Assembly: GCA_019914945.1 (NCBI GenBank)
Contig: CM034103.1
Location: 7,998,001 to 8,062,000 of the forward strand
DNA length: 64,000 nucleotides
Direction: 5' to 3'
Source: Typha latifolia
Taxonomy: Eukaryota > Streptophyta > Magnoliopsida > Poales > Typhaceae
Below, piece by piece: positions 37,901-52,400 of the stretch (the first letter of the stretch is position 1; each line of letters begins with the position of its first letter). The position numbers and the translations under genes are program-made. Under the pieces are notes generated by a model, which searched no databases, had not been told where the DNA came from, and worked only from the letters and a program-made list of their open reading frames with translations.

Positions 37901-40359
37901 CGAGTTCACGAAGAAGGTTAAAGATGGTAACCTAGTAATCGCTCTGATACCATGTGACGAATGGAAGAACTCTACTGTATTCACATTGAGAATAAGTATA
38001 AATACATGGTTAGGGTATATTATCCCTCAGGCACAGCATAGGAGTATATACATTAACCGAAAGAAAATATGGCATCGACAAATTAGATCCATAATCTATG
38101 GTTATCTCTGCACAGAATAGGAGAAAATGAACTTACTAGCGGTAGTAGCAGTTCAAAATATTCCTCGTATAATCGCTTCTCAGCATCAACAAATGCAAAA
38201 TCATAACTAGTAGATAAAAAAATACTAGTTAGTCAGGTGGTTAAAGTCAAAGATGAGAAAAGAAAAACTTATAGATGTACATTTGCATGAAAAACTCTAA
38301 GTAGACATATGATAAGTTTGTGTCACTGTTTAAATACATTTATTATTGTGACATGTCATTAAGACATGAGTGTAGCATCTTGAAACTCATGCAACTCCTC
38401 TTGTTTCATAGTATTAGGGACTAAACATAGTGAAAGCTTAGAAATTATAATATCCATTTGTCATTTCATCAACAAATATCCAAATTGTATGCTTGTTCTA
38501 CCTAGATATACTTTTGCCAGTTTGAACTACATCTGAAGTTCTGAACCACTAGAGTCAAGCCACCTTTGTTGATTCAGCTACTGCTGTGAGTCAGAAGAAA
38601 TAAATCAAATGATGGGATGCTAGTGCTTTCCTCACAACTGGCCATGGTGACAAAAGGGCTACTTGCCTACTCATCAACGATTTGGAGGATCCTAGCAAGC
38701 TCAGTTCAAGGTTTCTGGTCCAAACCTAGTAGATCTCAGCTACTACGCCAACTTCCATAGATTGGGGAAGTTCCTGATTTCTAGGTCAAGGTTTGGGGGG
38801 GTTGGGAAATATAAAAAGAAGAGAAGGAGAGCAAGAAGAAGGACGAGCAGATTTCATGATTAGGTGGGTATTGAGTTCAATTGGTGGAATATGAGAGGGA
38901 AGAGGATGCAGAAGAAATGAGACGGAGGAGGAAGGTAGGGGGAAGAGGATGAGAAACAATGGGTGAGGGGTTGTGCAAGCCGGTGAAAGGGTCAGTAGAG
39001 GTAGAGGAACCAGTGCGAATGAACGAGAAAGATAGAGATGAGAAAAGGGTATTTCAGTAAAATTGAGGATTGCCATGCAAAATGCATGGGGCATGCTAGC
39101 TAACCTTGGGTCAACACGGTATGCAGCACTAGCATGTGCCATGCCAAGTCACTGTGTTGTTGGCATACTAAATAGTCTTGACATATCAAGAAAACAATTT
39201 AAAAACTTTTCTATGACTTTAAAATAGACTAAAGGGCTAATATAAAGTCCTTCAACATTAGCTATTAGTATAACATATGCAATTAGATTCTAATCTCATC
39301 ATTTTCCTAAGTTTTTTGGGATCTTCTAAGTTAGGGTAAATAATTTTGGGAAAGTAAAAAAGAAAACTTTCAATTTCCAGAATTTAAAATATAAACTATA
39401 TAGATCAAACACCGCAATGCTAAAAGGTATCAAAAGAGATAAAAAAAAATCTCAAAATAATATTTGTTTCAAATAAGAGATACTTAATTCCTAGTGGCAC
39501 TTGTCGACATAAGTAATCATGAGGGAATATCAAGATAGATACTCCTTCCATATCTGTGCCGATAATTCACTACCACGATATGTATCAACCCATATCAGTC
39601 GTGCCAATAGGTACAGCAATCCATGAGTAAAATAATAATATCCTTTCTTCTCTTTCAATAAGGGCAATTATGTCCTTACAAAGCTTAATTTTGGACAAAT
39701 GACAAGTACGTGTAAAAATTTTCTAATAGAATCCTAATTCCTAATTCCTAACAAGAGATGAAGGGATGATCCATTTTGACAGGTTTCAATAGTTGCAGGT
39801 GTTGGAACTAGAAAAAAAAAATGTGGGGTTGAGAGAGGAGGGTGCACGTGCAGCCCCTCCCCTCTCCCTCTCCGGCACACGACTAGGCGCGGAGAGAAAT
39901 CGCGCCTAATCCGGATTGGATTAGGTCTAGTTTTCCATTCTAATCTATAAATTAAACCCTAATCCTCTCTCTCTCTCCTCAAACCCCCCCCAGCCTCCTT
40001 CCCCTCCTTCGTTTTCTTATTTGCTCTCACCGTCGGAGTTGTTGCTGTGGAATCGGATCGCCGGAACATCGCCGGAGGAAATTAGGACCACCACACTCCT
40101 CCCCGGTGAGCCCTCTCTCATCCCTCTAGTTTAATTTAAATTTAAAGAGATAGATTAGAAATACCTAATTCGAGGAATTCGGCCTCGTCGGCAAATCAGG
40201 CCGATCGGCGGCTACGGGTCGCAATCGCATCATCACCGGAGGCTTCGTGCTCCAAGCCAGTGTCGGTGATGTTTTCTTGGGAGCCCTCGTGGCTCCAATC
40301 GACGCCGACCTCGGCGTCAGCCGTCGGTGGTGAGTTTTCCTCCACCTTGTGAGGACGAT

Positions 40360-40408
<49 letters not shown>

Positions 40409-43400
40409 GTTGAAAGTGGTCGAGAATGGGTCGTCGGTGAGGGGTCGCTGGCGGTCACCATCTCCCTCAGTCCTCTTCTCGCGTCGGTTGCGAGAAGGAA
40501 GAAAGGGGTTGGCTGGGCTCGGGTTAAACCCGAGCCAACCCCTTTTTCTTTTTAAGTCGGGTTCGGTTCGGGTTTGGATTTCGGATCCACAAACCCGACC
40601 CGAACCGAACCACTTATTTGGTGGGCTGCAAGTTAGCCCGAGCCCAATTCAATTAATTTGGCTAGGCCTCGGCCCAACCCGATTTAATTGGTTTCTTTTT
40701 GGATTGGGCCGGGCCAACAGCAGCCCAGCCCAATCCAATGGGTGGGTTAAACCCATTTTAGTTTTTCTTTTAGATTTTTTTTTTTAAATCTTAGAAATAT
40801 TGTTATTATTCAAATTAAAATTTTAATTATTATTTATTATTTAAGGTGGTGATTTTTAGTACGTGAGCTAGAGATTTGAGATTTCGGTTGTCTTACCTAG
40901 ACTCAGGTGGGTGGGTTCACTCACATGTTTATTTTATTGTATTTTGTATCTTAGTCAGACCATGTAAATTTTCTGTGCAATTTAATTATTTCACCCTTAC
41001 GTGTAAAAAATTAAATTGTTGCAATATCTGTGTGCAAAACTATTTATTTCATCCGTAAATGCGAAAATTTAATTGTTATATTTTCTGTGTGCATTTAATT
41101 ATTATATGCAGTGCATCACCATATTTCGTGCAAATATTGAAATTTGTGAAAAAAAAAATGAAACTAGTATTAGTACGACTTAGAGAACAGTCCCGGTATA
41201 AATCGCTTGCGATTTTCTATGGTGACTCAAGTTTATCTGGGAGTCTAAGGGAAAGTCCTAAATTAGATCACTGCGGTTATTTTCTTAGGTGACTCTGACG
41301 AGGTTAGGGAACAGTCCTAGGATGAATGAGAAAATTTCCTAGGTGACTCTAACTTCTCTCAACGGTTAGAGGAAAAGACAGAGTGTGTTGATCACAGGGT
41401 GATACCCTTTGATGACCCTAACCGGATCAGCTATGAAGAAAAGTCCCGAGCGTCATCTCGAGGTAACTTCTAGTTGATGTGGATCCACAGGGTTTAGACC
41501 CATTGAGACATATGACAGCATAAATATTGAAAAGATATTAATATATTGAAACTGTACAAGGTTACAAATTGTGACATCTCTCCATTGTTATTATTGTTAT
41601 TATTTAGAGAGTATGCCTATTGCGTATCGTCATGGATATTGTTGCTTTTAGTTTAATTTATTTAGCATTAATATGATCAAAAATTATTTGGTTAGTGAGT
41701 GGATTCCACTCACTGAGCTATAGTTGTTGGCTCATGGGTTCTTTTGTTTTTGTATTTGTTTATCTATTTCAGGTAATAGTCAGGGGCGACTGAGCGAGAT
41801 GTACCCGGACTCCACCTCCGCTTAGGATTCACCTATTTACCTTTTCGCTCTTTTAGATTTTATGCTTTAGATTAGAAGTTTTATTTATTTAGTTTAGAGA
41901 CTCAAAAACTGTAACATTGCTTTATCTTTATTGTAATTAGTTATACAATTTAATAAAGCACATTCTCATTTTGTTTATTTATTTTGCCATCGTACACGTA
42001 GAGAGTATTAATAAAGCTTCGTGCATCTCAAGCATATTGAGATGTATGGCCGGTCATGATTCCTATTTTGAGTCGTGACAGCAGGGGTATGCCGATAGAG
42101 ACAAAAAGGTCAAGGTGTGAAATGAAAATCTTCTATATTTAAGCGGTTAAAGAGCAATTAACCTTAAAAATATGGAAAATCAGAAACTTTGTTCATCTTC
42201 TCACTCTATTTACATGACCTCTAAAAGTGGGTATGTTGATTGTGCAACCATCTAGAAGTATCCGACCCTGTCATGTGGCCACAGGACAATTTAGAGGGGT
42301 GTTCCTAATGGAATCAATTCAATGTGCATTTCCCCGCCCTATCCTAGGGACCTTACATGGCTACTCTCTGTACTATCAAAGTATAGTACCGTGCTAAATC
42401 ATTGGGTCCCAAATACGGAAATAAAATAAAGCTAAATCTTACAAAACCTTCCTCAATTCCACTTTAATTAATTCTATTTTTTATTTTCCAACATCCTGGA
42501 TGAAAAATTGCCAGGATCTTCACCCTCTAAGAAAGGCACGATCAAGTGGCACCTTAGTTACTTGAGTAAGCTTTCAAAAATTGCAAAGTATGTCCTGGCC
42601 AATAAATACTTCATGATCACTAATCTAAGAGGGAGAAAAGGATTGTAATACAAGACCACTTAAGAAGTATGAGATTTTCAATCACATTTAAAAAGAACTT
42701 GATGCCTGGATTCCTCGTGAATAGAATTGATAGAAAGAGGATGCAACTACAGTAAAGAGATGAGCTCATACCCAAACTCAATTGAGATGACCTTTGCTCC
42801 AATGCCAGCTAGTTGGGAGAAAGTTTTTAACTTTTTTTTGCCTTTAAAACTTCAGTAATAATAGAATCACGAATTATTCTGAAATTCAAGTTTTTATATC
42901 TGGATCTTATTTATGCATTCATTGAAACAAAGGTCAAGATGAAAATCAAATATGGACATGGAAGAAAGGTCTTAAGTGTTGCCTATGTGCAGATTAATGC
43001 AATGACATACTACTATAGCAACAGATAGATGCATCAAAACCTGGCATTTCTCTGTAATCTCAGCCTGCCAAGCTTTGTTGGAACCTTATCATCGCGGTAT
43101 GTGCTAGGCGGCATGGAGCATACTACCCAGCACTTAATTGAAAAACATTTAAATTGTTTTTTAAAGAATTATATTTAAGGCAAGTAAACAGAAAAGTGAG
43201 GTAAGAAGAGTAATATGATGGTTTCATAAGGCCACCTTAAATTTTGCCTAGTAGCAAGTGAGCCTAACCAATAAATAACCTTCTAGGCTTCATTATAGGA
43301 CTCCACAGAGACTAGGGAGAAAATTTGCACAATTTTGACTAATTGATATGCGCTAGTAAATCTGTAACACCCGAAAATTATAAAAAAAAAAAAAAAACCC

Positions 43401-46400
43401 TGACGCGAGCGCGTGCGTCACAACAGAGCCTGCCATCCCAACCCCCCCCCATCCTTCTTCTTTCTTCTTCTTCCTCTTCCCTTGCCATGCACGCCACCCT
43501 CCCCACCTCCATTAATCCCCTTCTCCCCCTCCCATCACACCATCGCTCCACCTCGCTATCTCTCTCCCTCCCCTCTCTTGCAGGTTGCCGACGCCGGAGC
43601 CAACGAAGCCCCGTAGCCGACGAGCCTACCTTACAACCCCCTCGGTAAGCCCTCCTACCCTCGCCATTCATTTCAGTAGATAACCTCCCTCCTCGCCGTC
43701 GTCGGAGTCCGCGGCGGCCAACGACTCCGCGTCTAGCTGCCGATCCGAGGGCTCCGGTGGGAGGAAAGATACCCTCTCTAAGCTTCGGGCCCTTAATGAA
43801 GGGAGGAGGGACCCCGCCAAGCCCTCCTCCCCTCTTTCTTTTCCTTCCCTTTACTTACCCGTCGGCCTCATGGCTGCGTCGCCGGCCTCGTGGTTGTGCT
43901 ACCGGCTTCGAGGCTGCGCCACCGGCACCGCGGCCGCGTGGGCTTTCCCTCTCCCCCTCTGTCTCCCTCCCTCGAAGGAGATAGAGGGGAGATAGGTGTT
44001 GGTGGGCTGCAGGCTGCAGCCCACCAACCCGGATTCGAGGTGGGTTGTAGGCCGCAGCTCACCAATCTAGGCTCGGGGTGGGCTGCAGGCCGCAGCCCAC
44101 TAACCCAACCCCCTAGTGGGCTGCGATCAGACCGCAGCCCACTAACCCAAATGTTGGGTGGGCTGCAGACTGCAGCCCACTAATCTAACCTTGGTGGGCT
44201 GTGGTTGGGCCCCTAACTCACCTTAGCCCACCAAGGCCCCTCTTGCCTATTGGGTTAGGCTTGAACCTAACCTAATACCCTCAGCCTAGCCCATTTGAGG
44301 TCATTTGGACCCAATATTCTCGTTTATCTATTTCCACCTGATTTATTAGCCTAACCACTCTCCTGAGGACAAATTATTATCACTTAGTGTGAATTTTAGG
44401 ATGACATAGAATTCACCCTAGGGAACTTTTGCCTCATGTATACGCCTAAACATAAATTCTCTAATAAGATAATTAATTCTATTAGTTCACTAATTTTACG
44501 TATGGCTTTACTTGCGTAAACCGGCTAGCTGAGGAGATTTAGTGTACTGTGGAGACCCCTTAGGCGAGTAGAGTTTGTACAAGTCTAGAATAATGCAGTT
44601 ACAGTTATTATACCTTCCATGACACTGTAGAAAATGTCAGTATTAATGCATGCATCTGTTGTACCATGATATATCTTGACATGTGCAGTTATTGATAATT
44701 TATTCATCGTGATATTACGAGAATGTTAGCATATGCATTAGTGTAACGATGCTCTACATGTATCTTGTATGATACTCTTGCATAAATATCTGTTGTATAT
44801 ATAGAATGTAATGATCATGATGACTATGACATGACTTATACACTGACAGACATTGCACCACTTTCACCTATCATTAGTAGTCGGGTTCTGACTAGGCAGT
44901 GCCCTACTCACTCAGCCCAGGATTAAGGGTAGAGTGTATCTTATATGACTATACTATTAGCGGCCTACACCTAAGGTCGAGAGCCTGTGTGGCATTCAGG
45001 TAATTATACCGCATAGTCAGAACTAGATTATGATGATAAAAGAACATGATTGTGAGGCAGGGATATACCTCTAGCGGTACCCGACGATGCAGGGTTAGAG
45101 CGTCCGTTGATGAGACAAGGGCTCTCGATTTCTCCCGCCGAGGGCGGTGATGATTTAGAGAGAGTGAGATATGAGCTTACGATCGGGGTTCTTAGTTTGA
45201 TGGCCACAAACAATCGATCACATGCAGTGTCGCCATGCATGTGTAGGTGACATTACCGCTAGATGTGTATAACTGTATATATCCCCTCAATGTATAAGAT
45301 GATGGATGGTTATGTGATGGACGATTTTCTTGAGAGTATCTATCCCGTGTGGTGAATGGCTCGATGAGCTATGATAAAACATGATTAATGCCTTGGTGAG
45401 CATGAGATGACTAACTACTCTTTTATTGCTATGCATAACATGTAAACACTATGATTGAGATTTGTACGAATAAAAGATTGTATCAAGCATGATATCTGTG
45501 TGGACTTATCATGATACGTTTAGGAACTGGCATATTTCAGGATAGTGATGTGTAGTCCTTATTGATTGCATGGATTTAGTAACTCATGGTAGGTCATTTA
45601 AACAAGCATATTGTTATTGCTAGCAACTGTAGGCATGTATTGGATATACACTTGTGATTTCATTGTTATAGATTGTATGGATTCTACTCGCTGGGCTGTG
45701 TGCTCACCGCCTCTTGGTAGCATCATTTCAGAGCTAGGGGACGCGGGTGCAGGTAGCGAGGAGTAGCTGTCTTTTTATTTCAGTATGTCTATTAGTTGTA
45801 TTGAGCCCCTACGAGGGTGTTATGATTGACGTTGTATTTTGGATGTGTATCTTGAAGGCTTGTTGTGGCCTGTGGAACTTGTATCCGGACTCTTATGGTT
45901 AAGTTTATTTATGGTATGAACTTGTGCTGCTATGTGCCTTGTGAAATCCTATTACTGACACGTGTATTTGGAGGTTTGGATGTTTTAAAATCTTTAAGGT
46001 GACCCAGTTTTTCGGAAATAAAATATATAAGATACAGTGCAACCGATAAACTCAACAAGAAGGAACTGCATCACCTAGGAAATTATGGTCATTAGGAAAG
46101 CCTCAATGCTACATCACATGCCTATCTTACATTTGCTAGACACCTCATTAGTTATCCTACTTTTATTGTTTGCATGCTTGATATCTTCTTCGGAAAGGAA
46201 GAAATTAAATTGTATACTAAGTTGTTGAGAACTCAACAAAATTAATTTACATTAATGGTGAGCTTCAAATATAAATTTGACGCTTTTGGATGAATGCAGC
46301 TTACTGGAGTCAAATAAATTATATACAACAATTATAATGATGCTATAATCTTAAAAATCACTAAACAGAAAAATTAAAAGCAAAAAGCAAAAACATAATA

Positions 46401-49400
46401 TGTCTAACCAAAAAAAAAACATGGTGTGTTTTTGTGACTTCTATTCTCCTTATTTTTCTTCTTGTTCAGCTTTAACTTGAAACCTTTAACAATATGTCCA
46501 ATGAAAAAGTCAAAATATGGTGTATTTTGCGAGTTGAGACTTCTGCTCTCATTATTTCTTTTTCAGCTTTAACTTGAAACTTCAGAAATTTCACATCTCT
46601 ACCCTTTGGATGATAATAGAATCCTCAACTTTATCGTACTTCTTCATAACCATCTGAAAGCCTATACTGCAGTTAATTTCTTCCAAATAATTTTTTTTTT
46701 TCATATTCACTCAAAATCAGGTTTCATGCAAATTGCAGCTAGCAGGATATTCACCACCAACACTATCCTTTCAAAAGGATCAAAACATTGTTTATCAAAT
46801 CCACTCTTTCATAAATTTAACCTCAGCACCAAAACTTAAAAACTGCTGTTCAGCGATCACCAAAAAACTTTTGAGATTATTCTTTTGTAAGGCACTGGAG
46901 TTTTATCTCCTTTGTTATTCTGTATCATGCCAAGCAACTGTTACAATGTGTAATCTTAATTAAATTTGTAAAACCTACAGAATCTTTCTTATATAATAGA
47001 GAAACTCTAATTATCCTTGTTTCAATGAACATTGGAACTTCTGGTAGCAATTTTAAGGATCTTAAGAAGACAGAAGTTTCAAAGACTGGAAGCCTGATTA
47101 ATTAGATGGAAAATGCAAAGCACATGCTTAAGATTTAGGAAGTGTAAACTGTAATCAGAGTTTCCACTAGTGTTAATTAACATGTTTAATCAATATCAAG
47201 ACTTATAACTGAATATTTCTATGCACAAAAAGACATTAAAACAAGATAGAGCCTATGTCCACTTTCCAAAAGTAACCAAATATGACACAAGATAGCTTAT
47301 TTCAGATTATTAACGTAGAAGGAAGAAAACCTAGATAGTTAGGAATTATATATGTGGTGCTCATATTATCAGTTAAAAGACAAGGTTTTCATAAGTATAC
47401 CTGCAAGCTTCACCATTAAAAAGTAATGCTCTTAGAGAATCTGCTGCTAAACCCAGTTTTACATCAACCTAAGTGATAATTATTAGTAAGAAATAGTCCC
47501 AAGAAAGTCACAAACATTGTTGAAAACACAGGAAAGAAAAATGGCAGTAACTATACCTTCAATTCCACATTTTAGTTAGAAAGTTAGAAACAGTACTCCA
47601 GATTATTGCAATTAACAGGTAAAACTACCAATTTGCTAACTATCAGATAGAGCACTTCTAAAGTAATGGGGTTAGTAAATGATCTTTTATTCCTTATAAA
47701 TAAAAAGAAATCGCTGTGTAAAAGACTGAAGTTGATTAATTTTCCTCCATCTAGACCATTTCCATTTCTGAAGGAACTTGCAAGAGATTATTTTCCTTCT
47801 GTGATCATAAAGGGCATCAATTTATAGCTTTATCTATTAACCACCTAGCCCTGTAGATTAAAGCAATCTTCTATAAAATATAAATAAATTACCTTTAACA
47901 GGAACTTGGCACCAATATCTAGGTGAATGACATCAAATCAAACACTGGCCACATGAAAAAGGTCAATCTTTCTATGGAACCATCTCAGGTTTAAGCTACA
48001 CAATATATCTGACCAATTATTAAATGATCAGATCATAAGACTAACACACTGAGGATTGACCATGCAGAGTCAGTCTTGGCGGTAGTGGATTAAGCACATT
48101 TCCATTGTATCAAACTTATTTTAAGATTTGATCATCGCTTGCAATTTTGTGCTTTTCCAAATTTTACCGTAGAGATTTGTGGCCATTATGTTCCCAAATC
48201 GAGGCATGATAATCAAGACCACTAAACCAATGTTGGTAAGGCACTAACACAACATAAGCCTCCAGGAGTGGTTGGATTAGGGAGCAAGCGGGAGCATGAG
48301 TTATCCATTATAGGGACAACTGCATTACAATATCTTGAATAGCATTGTGAACCACGTAATTTGGCCTTATTTCTAGCTCTGAAAACCTATATTTAGAACA
48401 GTTAAGATGACTCTAATAACTTATATTCATTTCTCTACATGATTTTTTTTTCAAATAACTTTCCTCTACTTAATTAAGGAGCATGATACATCTAAAACAC
48501 TAAATAAGACAATGATTTAATCTATATGTCATGAGTCAAGGCTACTAACAAACAGAAGATATCACAATATCTTTTCTCCTCACTATAGAAGAAATCAGAT
48601 CAGATTAATAGATCTTCCAATTGGTGTCATTCTTGTAAATCTTTGTTAACATATAAAGTATAAGCTAATGTCTGTTGACGACAGAGCCTCATGTAGTATC
48701 AGCACTTAAAAATTGGTAACAAGAAGATCATCAACATCAACATTTGATTTTCCAAACCTCTATATTAAGTCAGAAATGAAGATTAAAGCACGGCACAAGT
48801 CACACAGCAAATGTAAGATCCATGGAAGACAAGATGTACATAGCATGGTTTAAGTGCTGGGTGCTATGGTAACTACCCTTGGCAAATATCATGCAAACAA
48901 GCCTGATTCTACACCGGACATGCAAGTTATTCTGAACTGTGTGTTGACATAACATGCGGGCAGGCCATCGGATGGCATTACTCATGCAGACAGAACTTAG
49001 AACCCTTTATACACAACTTTACCCATACTTTTGAAGGAGAATAATTTCAGATCAAACTTGTAAATACAAAGTTTATCTTGGCAAGCCTTATTATTTCTAG
49101 AGAATGACACCATCATGAAAACAGAAAGGAGAACTTAATAAAGATAAACTTACACAGGAGAGAATATAGATTGTCATAGGTTACGTCAAATTTTCCTCAC
49201 TATAAAATATTCAACATTCACTAACATTAGAAAATACTTTGGGAAACAATGTGTGCTTAGCCATCCAAAAAGAGAAGAAAGAAAAATCATAAATTGTGTT
49301 ACAAACAAGATCTTGATCAATCAGAATGTAAAAAAATTATGATAACTATGTAGATGGTGGCTTCGGAAGTTGGGAGTTTTAATGGCTTTAGTTTTACGTA

Positions 49401-52400
49401 AATTAAAGATTGGGATGAAAAGTTAAAAATAAAACAGTGGAAGTAGATCAGATCGGGACAAATCAATAAATATACGAGGTTGCGGCAATCATTGAAGGGT
49501 GACGGATGGCCAAAAGTGGTGGTGGACGGCCGTACAGTAGAATGGCACGTGGAGGGGATTGTGGCTAGGATTTTGGTGCTTAAAGGTGGATCTAAGGTTA
49601 CGATCTACTCTTACGAAGATAAGAATGATGTAACTGCTACGGTAAAATGATAAATACAATATTAAAAATAACTTAACTATATTGATTATTCCACGATAAT
49701 AATCATCTCATGACTACTCCTATAAATAGAAGTGAAGTCCTAATAGATTAGATCCACATACGAATAATCCACTTTATTTAAATTTAAAAATAATAAATAT
49801 ATCTAGCTAACTAACTTGACTCAACTTAACCTACGTGGTCGGATAATAGCAAACTGGACTTGAACGGTATTCAAATCAAAAAATATAAGAAGAGACATTA
49901 CAAACCACCCTTCATTGATTTATAATTATGGGAAAAGTATCTATGAATCAAGCATAAAACAAGTGAACAAGATAAAAGTAATTCATGACTAGTTGTCCAC
50001 AAACAGAAAGATGTGAGTTATAACCTTGTGGGAGACACCAGCACGTTCATAATACTTCTTCGCAATTTCAAGACATTTTGCATCTCTTTCACAAGCAACC
50101 AAATGACCTGATTCAGGGAGCGCTAATGCAACAGCTAATGACGAGTATCCCTGGTAAAATGGACATATTGTCCTCTCAGAAGAAATTATATACTAGTACT
50201 AGTGATACTAATAATAAAATCTAACAAGACCATTAGCATGAGCAAAACATTAGAACATTATTGTGAACACATCCCAAAAGCAGGCAGTATAAAGTTGAAT
50301 CATGATTGTCAACCTAAAGCCCAACATGAACAACAGAACTTTTACAATTCTACATGCATTACTGTTATTAACCTATGAATCTAAATCTGTCAAACACTAA
50401 GAGATATCCAACAGTGTAAATCTTTAATATAAACATTATGATGCACTAAACTGTCAGTATAATCTTAAAAACCATGAGTGGAATCACATATACTAGTCTC
50501 TTGTTGAAATTGCAAGTAAGAAAACATCACGCTAACAGTCTATATTTTGAAGGATAAACTGCTTCCCCCATCCAGAAATTCTTGCATAATTGACATGCAT
50601 TCTAAAGCCAAAATATGCTAAATTCAGTTTATGGTGTCTTGTATTCCCAATTGTCTATTCAAGCATACTATGTACATAAGAAAATAAGATCAAGTACTTC
50701 CCTAGAAGGTCCAGAAAGATTAGTTTGGATAACTAAAAGAAAATGTTAGTTTACCAGCACTATTTACCTAAAAAGAGAATGCTAATCATTCCAGTTCCCA
50801 ATACCTATGTGTACTATCTCTTCAATATCTAACCAATTAATGGACTGTATCATACAGTATATTGTAGATGATGTTGGGCAAAAATGTTAACAGGCAATGA
50901 GAAACTTAAATATCTTTCTCAGTAACTCAGTAACCAATCCAATATTTCTTTATTTCTTCCTGTATGGCTGTACTCATGTGCTCAGTTCATGCATTTGTCA
51001 TGATTGGTTCAAGTACATCAACAAAAATTCTGCTAAATTATGAAAATATACCAAGATATAAGCATGAAGGCCACATAGAACTATAGAAGGTTTAAATACA
51101 ATTTAGCATGTTCCAATTTAGAATGCTCTTATTCCAATTCCACAGATTCAGTAAGTGTGCACTTGAATGATCAATACATACATCGACAGTGAATAAGCAT
51201 TACAGCAATATCTATGCAATTAGCATAAAGAGCTTGAGGAATTATATTCTGTAATTCAAAGCAAGCAGGAATATCAATTAAATTTAATGCTTTATCTATT
51301 TGAGCCACAAAATAAGCTTAATTAGGAAATAGTTTATCAAAATTCAAACATACAGTGTAAATGCCAACTTCAATGCACCTTTGCGCACCAAGAATCTGCA
51401 CAAGCATTGCTAGTAGTTGGGCCTGGTCAGGAGATACCTACTTCCAAAGCAAACAGATTATTTCCAATTAGGTTCATATTGATTGTAAGGCAATATATGG
51501 TTTTCACCTACCAAAGTCGACTAAACACCAAAGAATAAGTTTATTATGTGGGATTAATTCTCTGTGATAACAGATAATAAAATCTCATAAATTTCATCCA
51601 CTCAAAATCACCAAGAATGTAAGACATTTTTAATAGAAAGTTACAAAACTAGTATCCAATATATACTTCCATAGCGAATAAATTGTTTGTAATGGTTAGA
51701 TAGTAGTTACCTATGAAAGAAATAAAGGTTCCAACAGTCAAAAGAATCAATTTCGGGATTGCGCGTTCGAACGGTCTTGAGGGCGTTCAAATGCCAATTC
51801 CCGAGAGCAAAAGAAGTAATAAGGTGTTCAAACGGCCCCTACAGGCATTCGAACACAAATTCCTAACAATAGAAGGTTAATTAGGCACTCGAACGCCCTC
51901 AAGGCCATTCAAACAAATTTATCAGAGAGCCAAAAATATTAAATTAGGCATTCGAATGCTCTCAAGATTGTTCGAATGCCCAACGGTGAGGAGCCCCAAT
52001 TTAAGTGTTTTAATTAAATATTTTTTGCTTATATTAGGCAATAAAATTTAAGCATGTTCGTATCTATTGCCAAGTCTAGTCAAGTCAAAGAGCCACTTAT
52101 AAATAGATATGGTGTACACCTAGTTAGTCATCTTGGATTATTGAATTATTTTTACAAGATCGTCTCCTTCCTCCTTGTTCGACTACCTTCAAGTCGTAAA
52201 AGCCCTAGTCACCACCTAGGCCAGCCACAACTGCCTACCTCCTATCTAACCATTACATTGTTTCACTTGATTGGTTCATGGTCTGCAAATCCACTTAAGA
52301 GACTATCAAAACTAGATTATGAACTAACAAGATAGCAACAACTATTGTACTAGTAGTTTTAGTCACAAGCTATTCTTTTAAGTTTTATTTACTTAAATTT

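Larger units (their letters stand above)
28912..38136 (-). other. Intron 6 (9.2 kb) with nested transposons
   Basis: Holds, in plus coordinates, a TA microsatellite, a hAT relic (29110-30990), a chromovirus body (31053-34768) with 3' LTR C2 (34769-37636), and a copia leader/LTR fragment (37637-38115). Very little ordinary intron sequence is left. Confidence 0.85.
38207..47400 (-). other. Intron 5 (9.2 kb) with two solo LTRs
   Basis: Contains solo LTR D (39800-42080) and solo LTR C3 (43363-45987). The other 4.3 kb (38207-39794, 42086-43357, 45993-47400) is AT-rich with no exon recognised. 46420-46590 has two diverged copies of a phrase containing CAGCTTTAACTTGAAAC. Confidence 0.8.

Noticed and set aside
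38786..39142. 118-codon minus-strand frame rich in Pro, Ser and Leu
   Set aside because: Low-complexity purine tract. No second exon, no homology recognised, and it is inside intron 5.
40349..40787. Two overlapping frames of 68 and 125 codons
   Set aside because: They lie in solo LTR D and are driven by a GA microsatellite and GC-rich leader.
43343..44183. Several frames near 100 codons on both strands
   Set aside because: All lie in the leader and palindrome array of solo LTR C3. Open frames on both strands reflect GC-rich composition.
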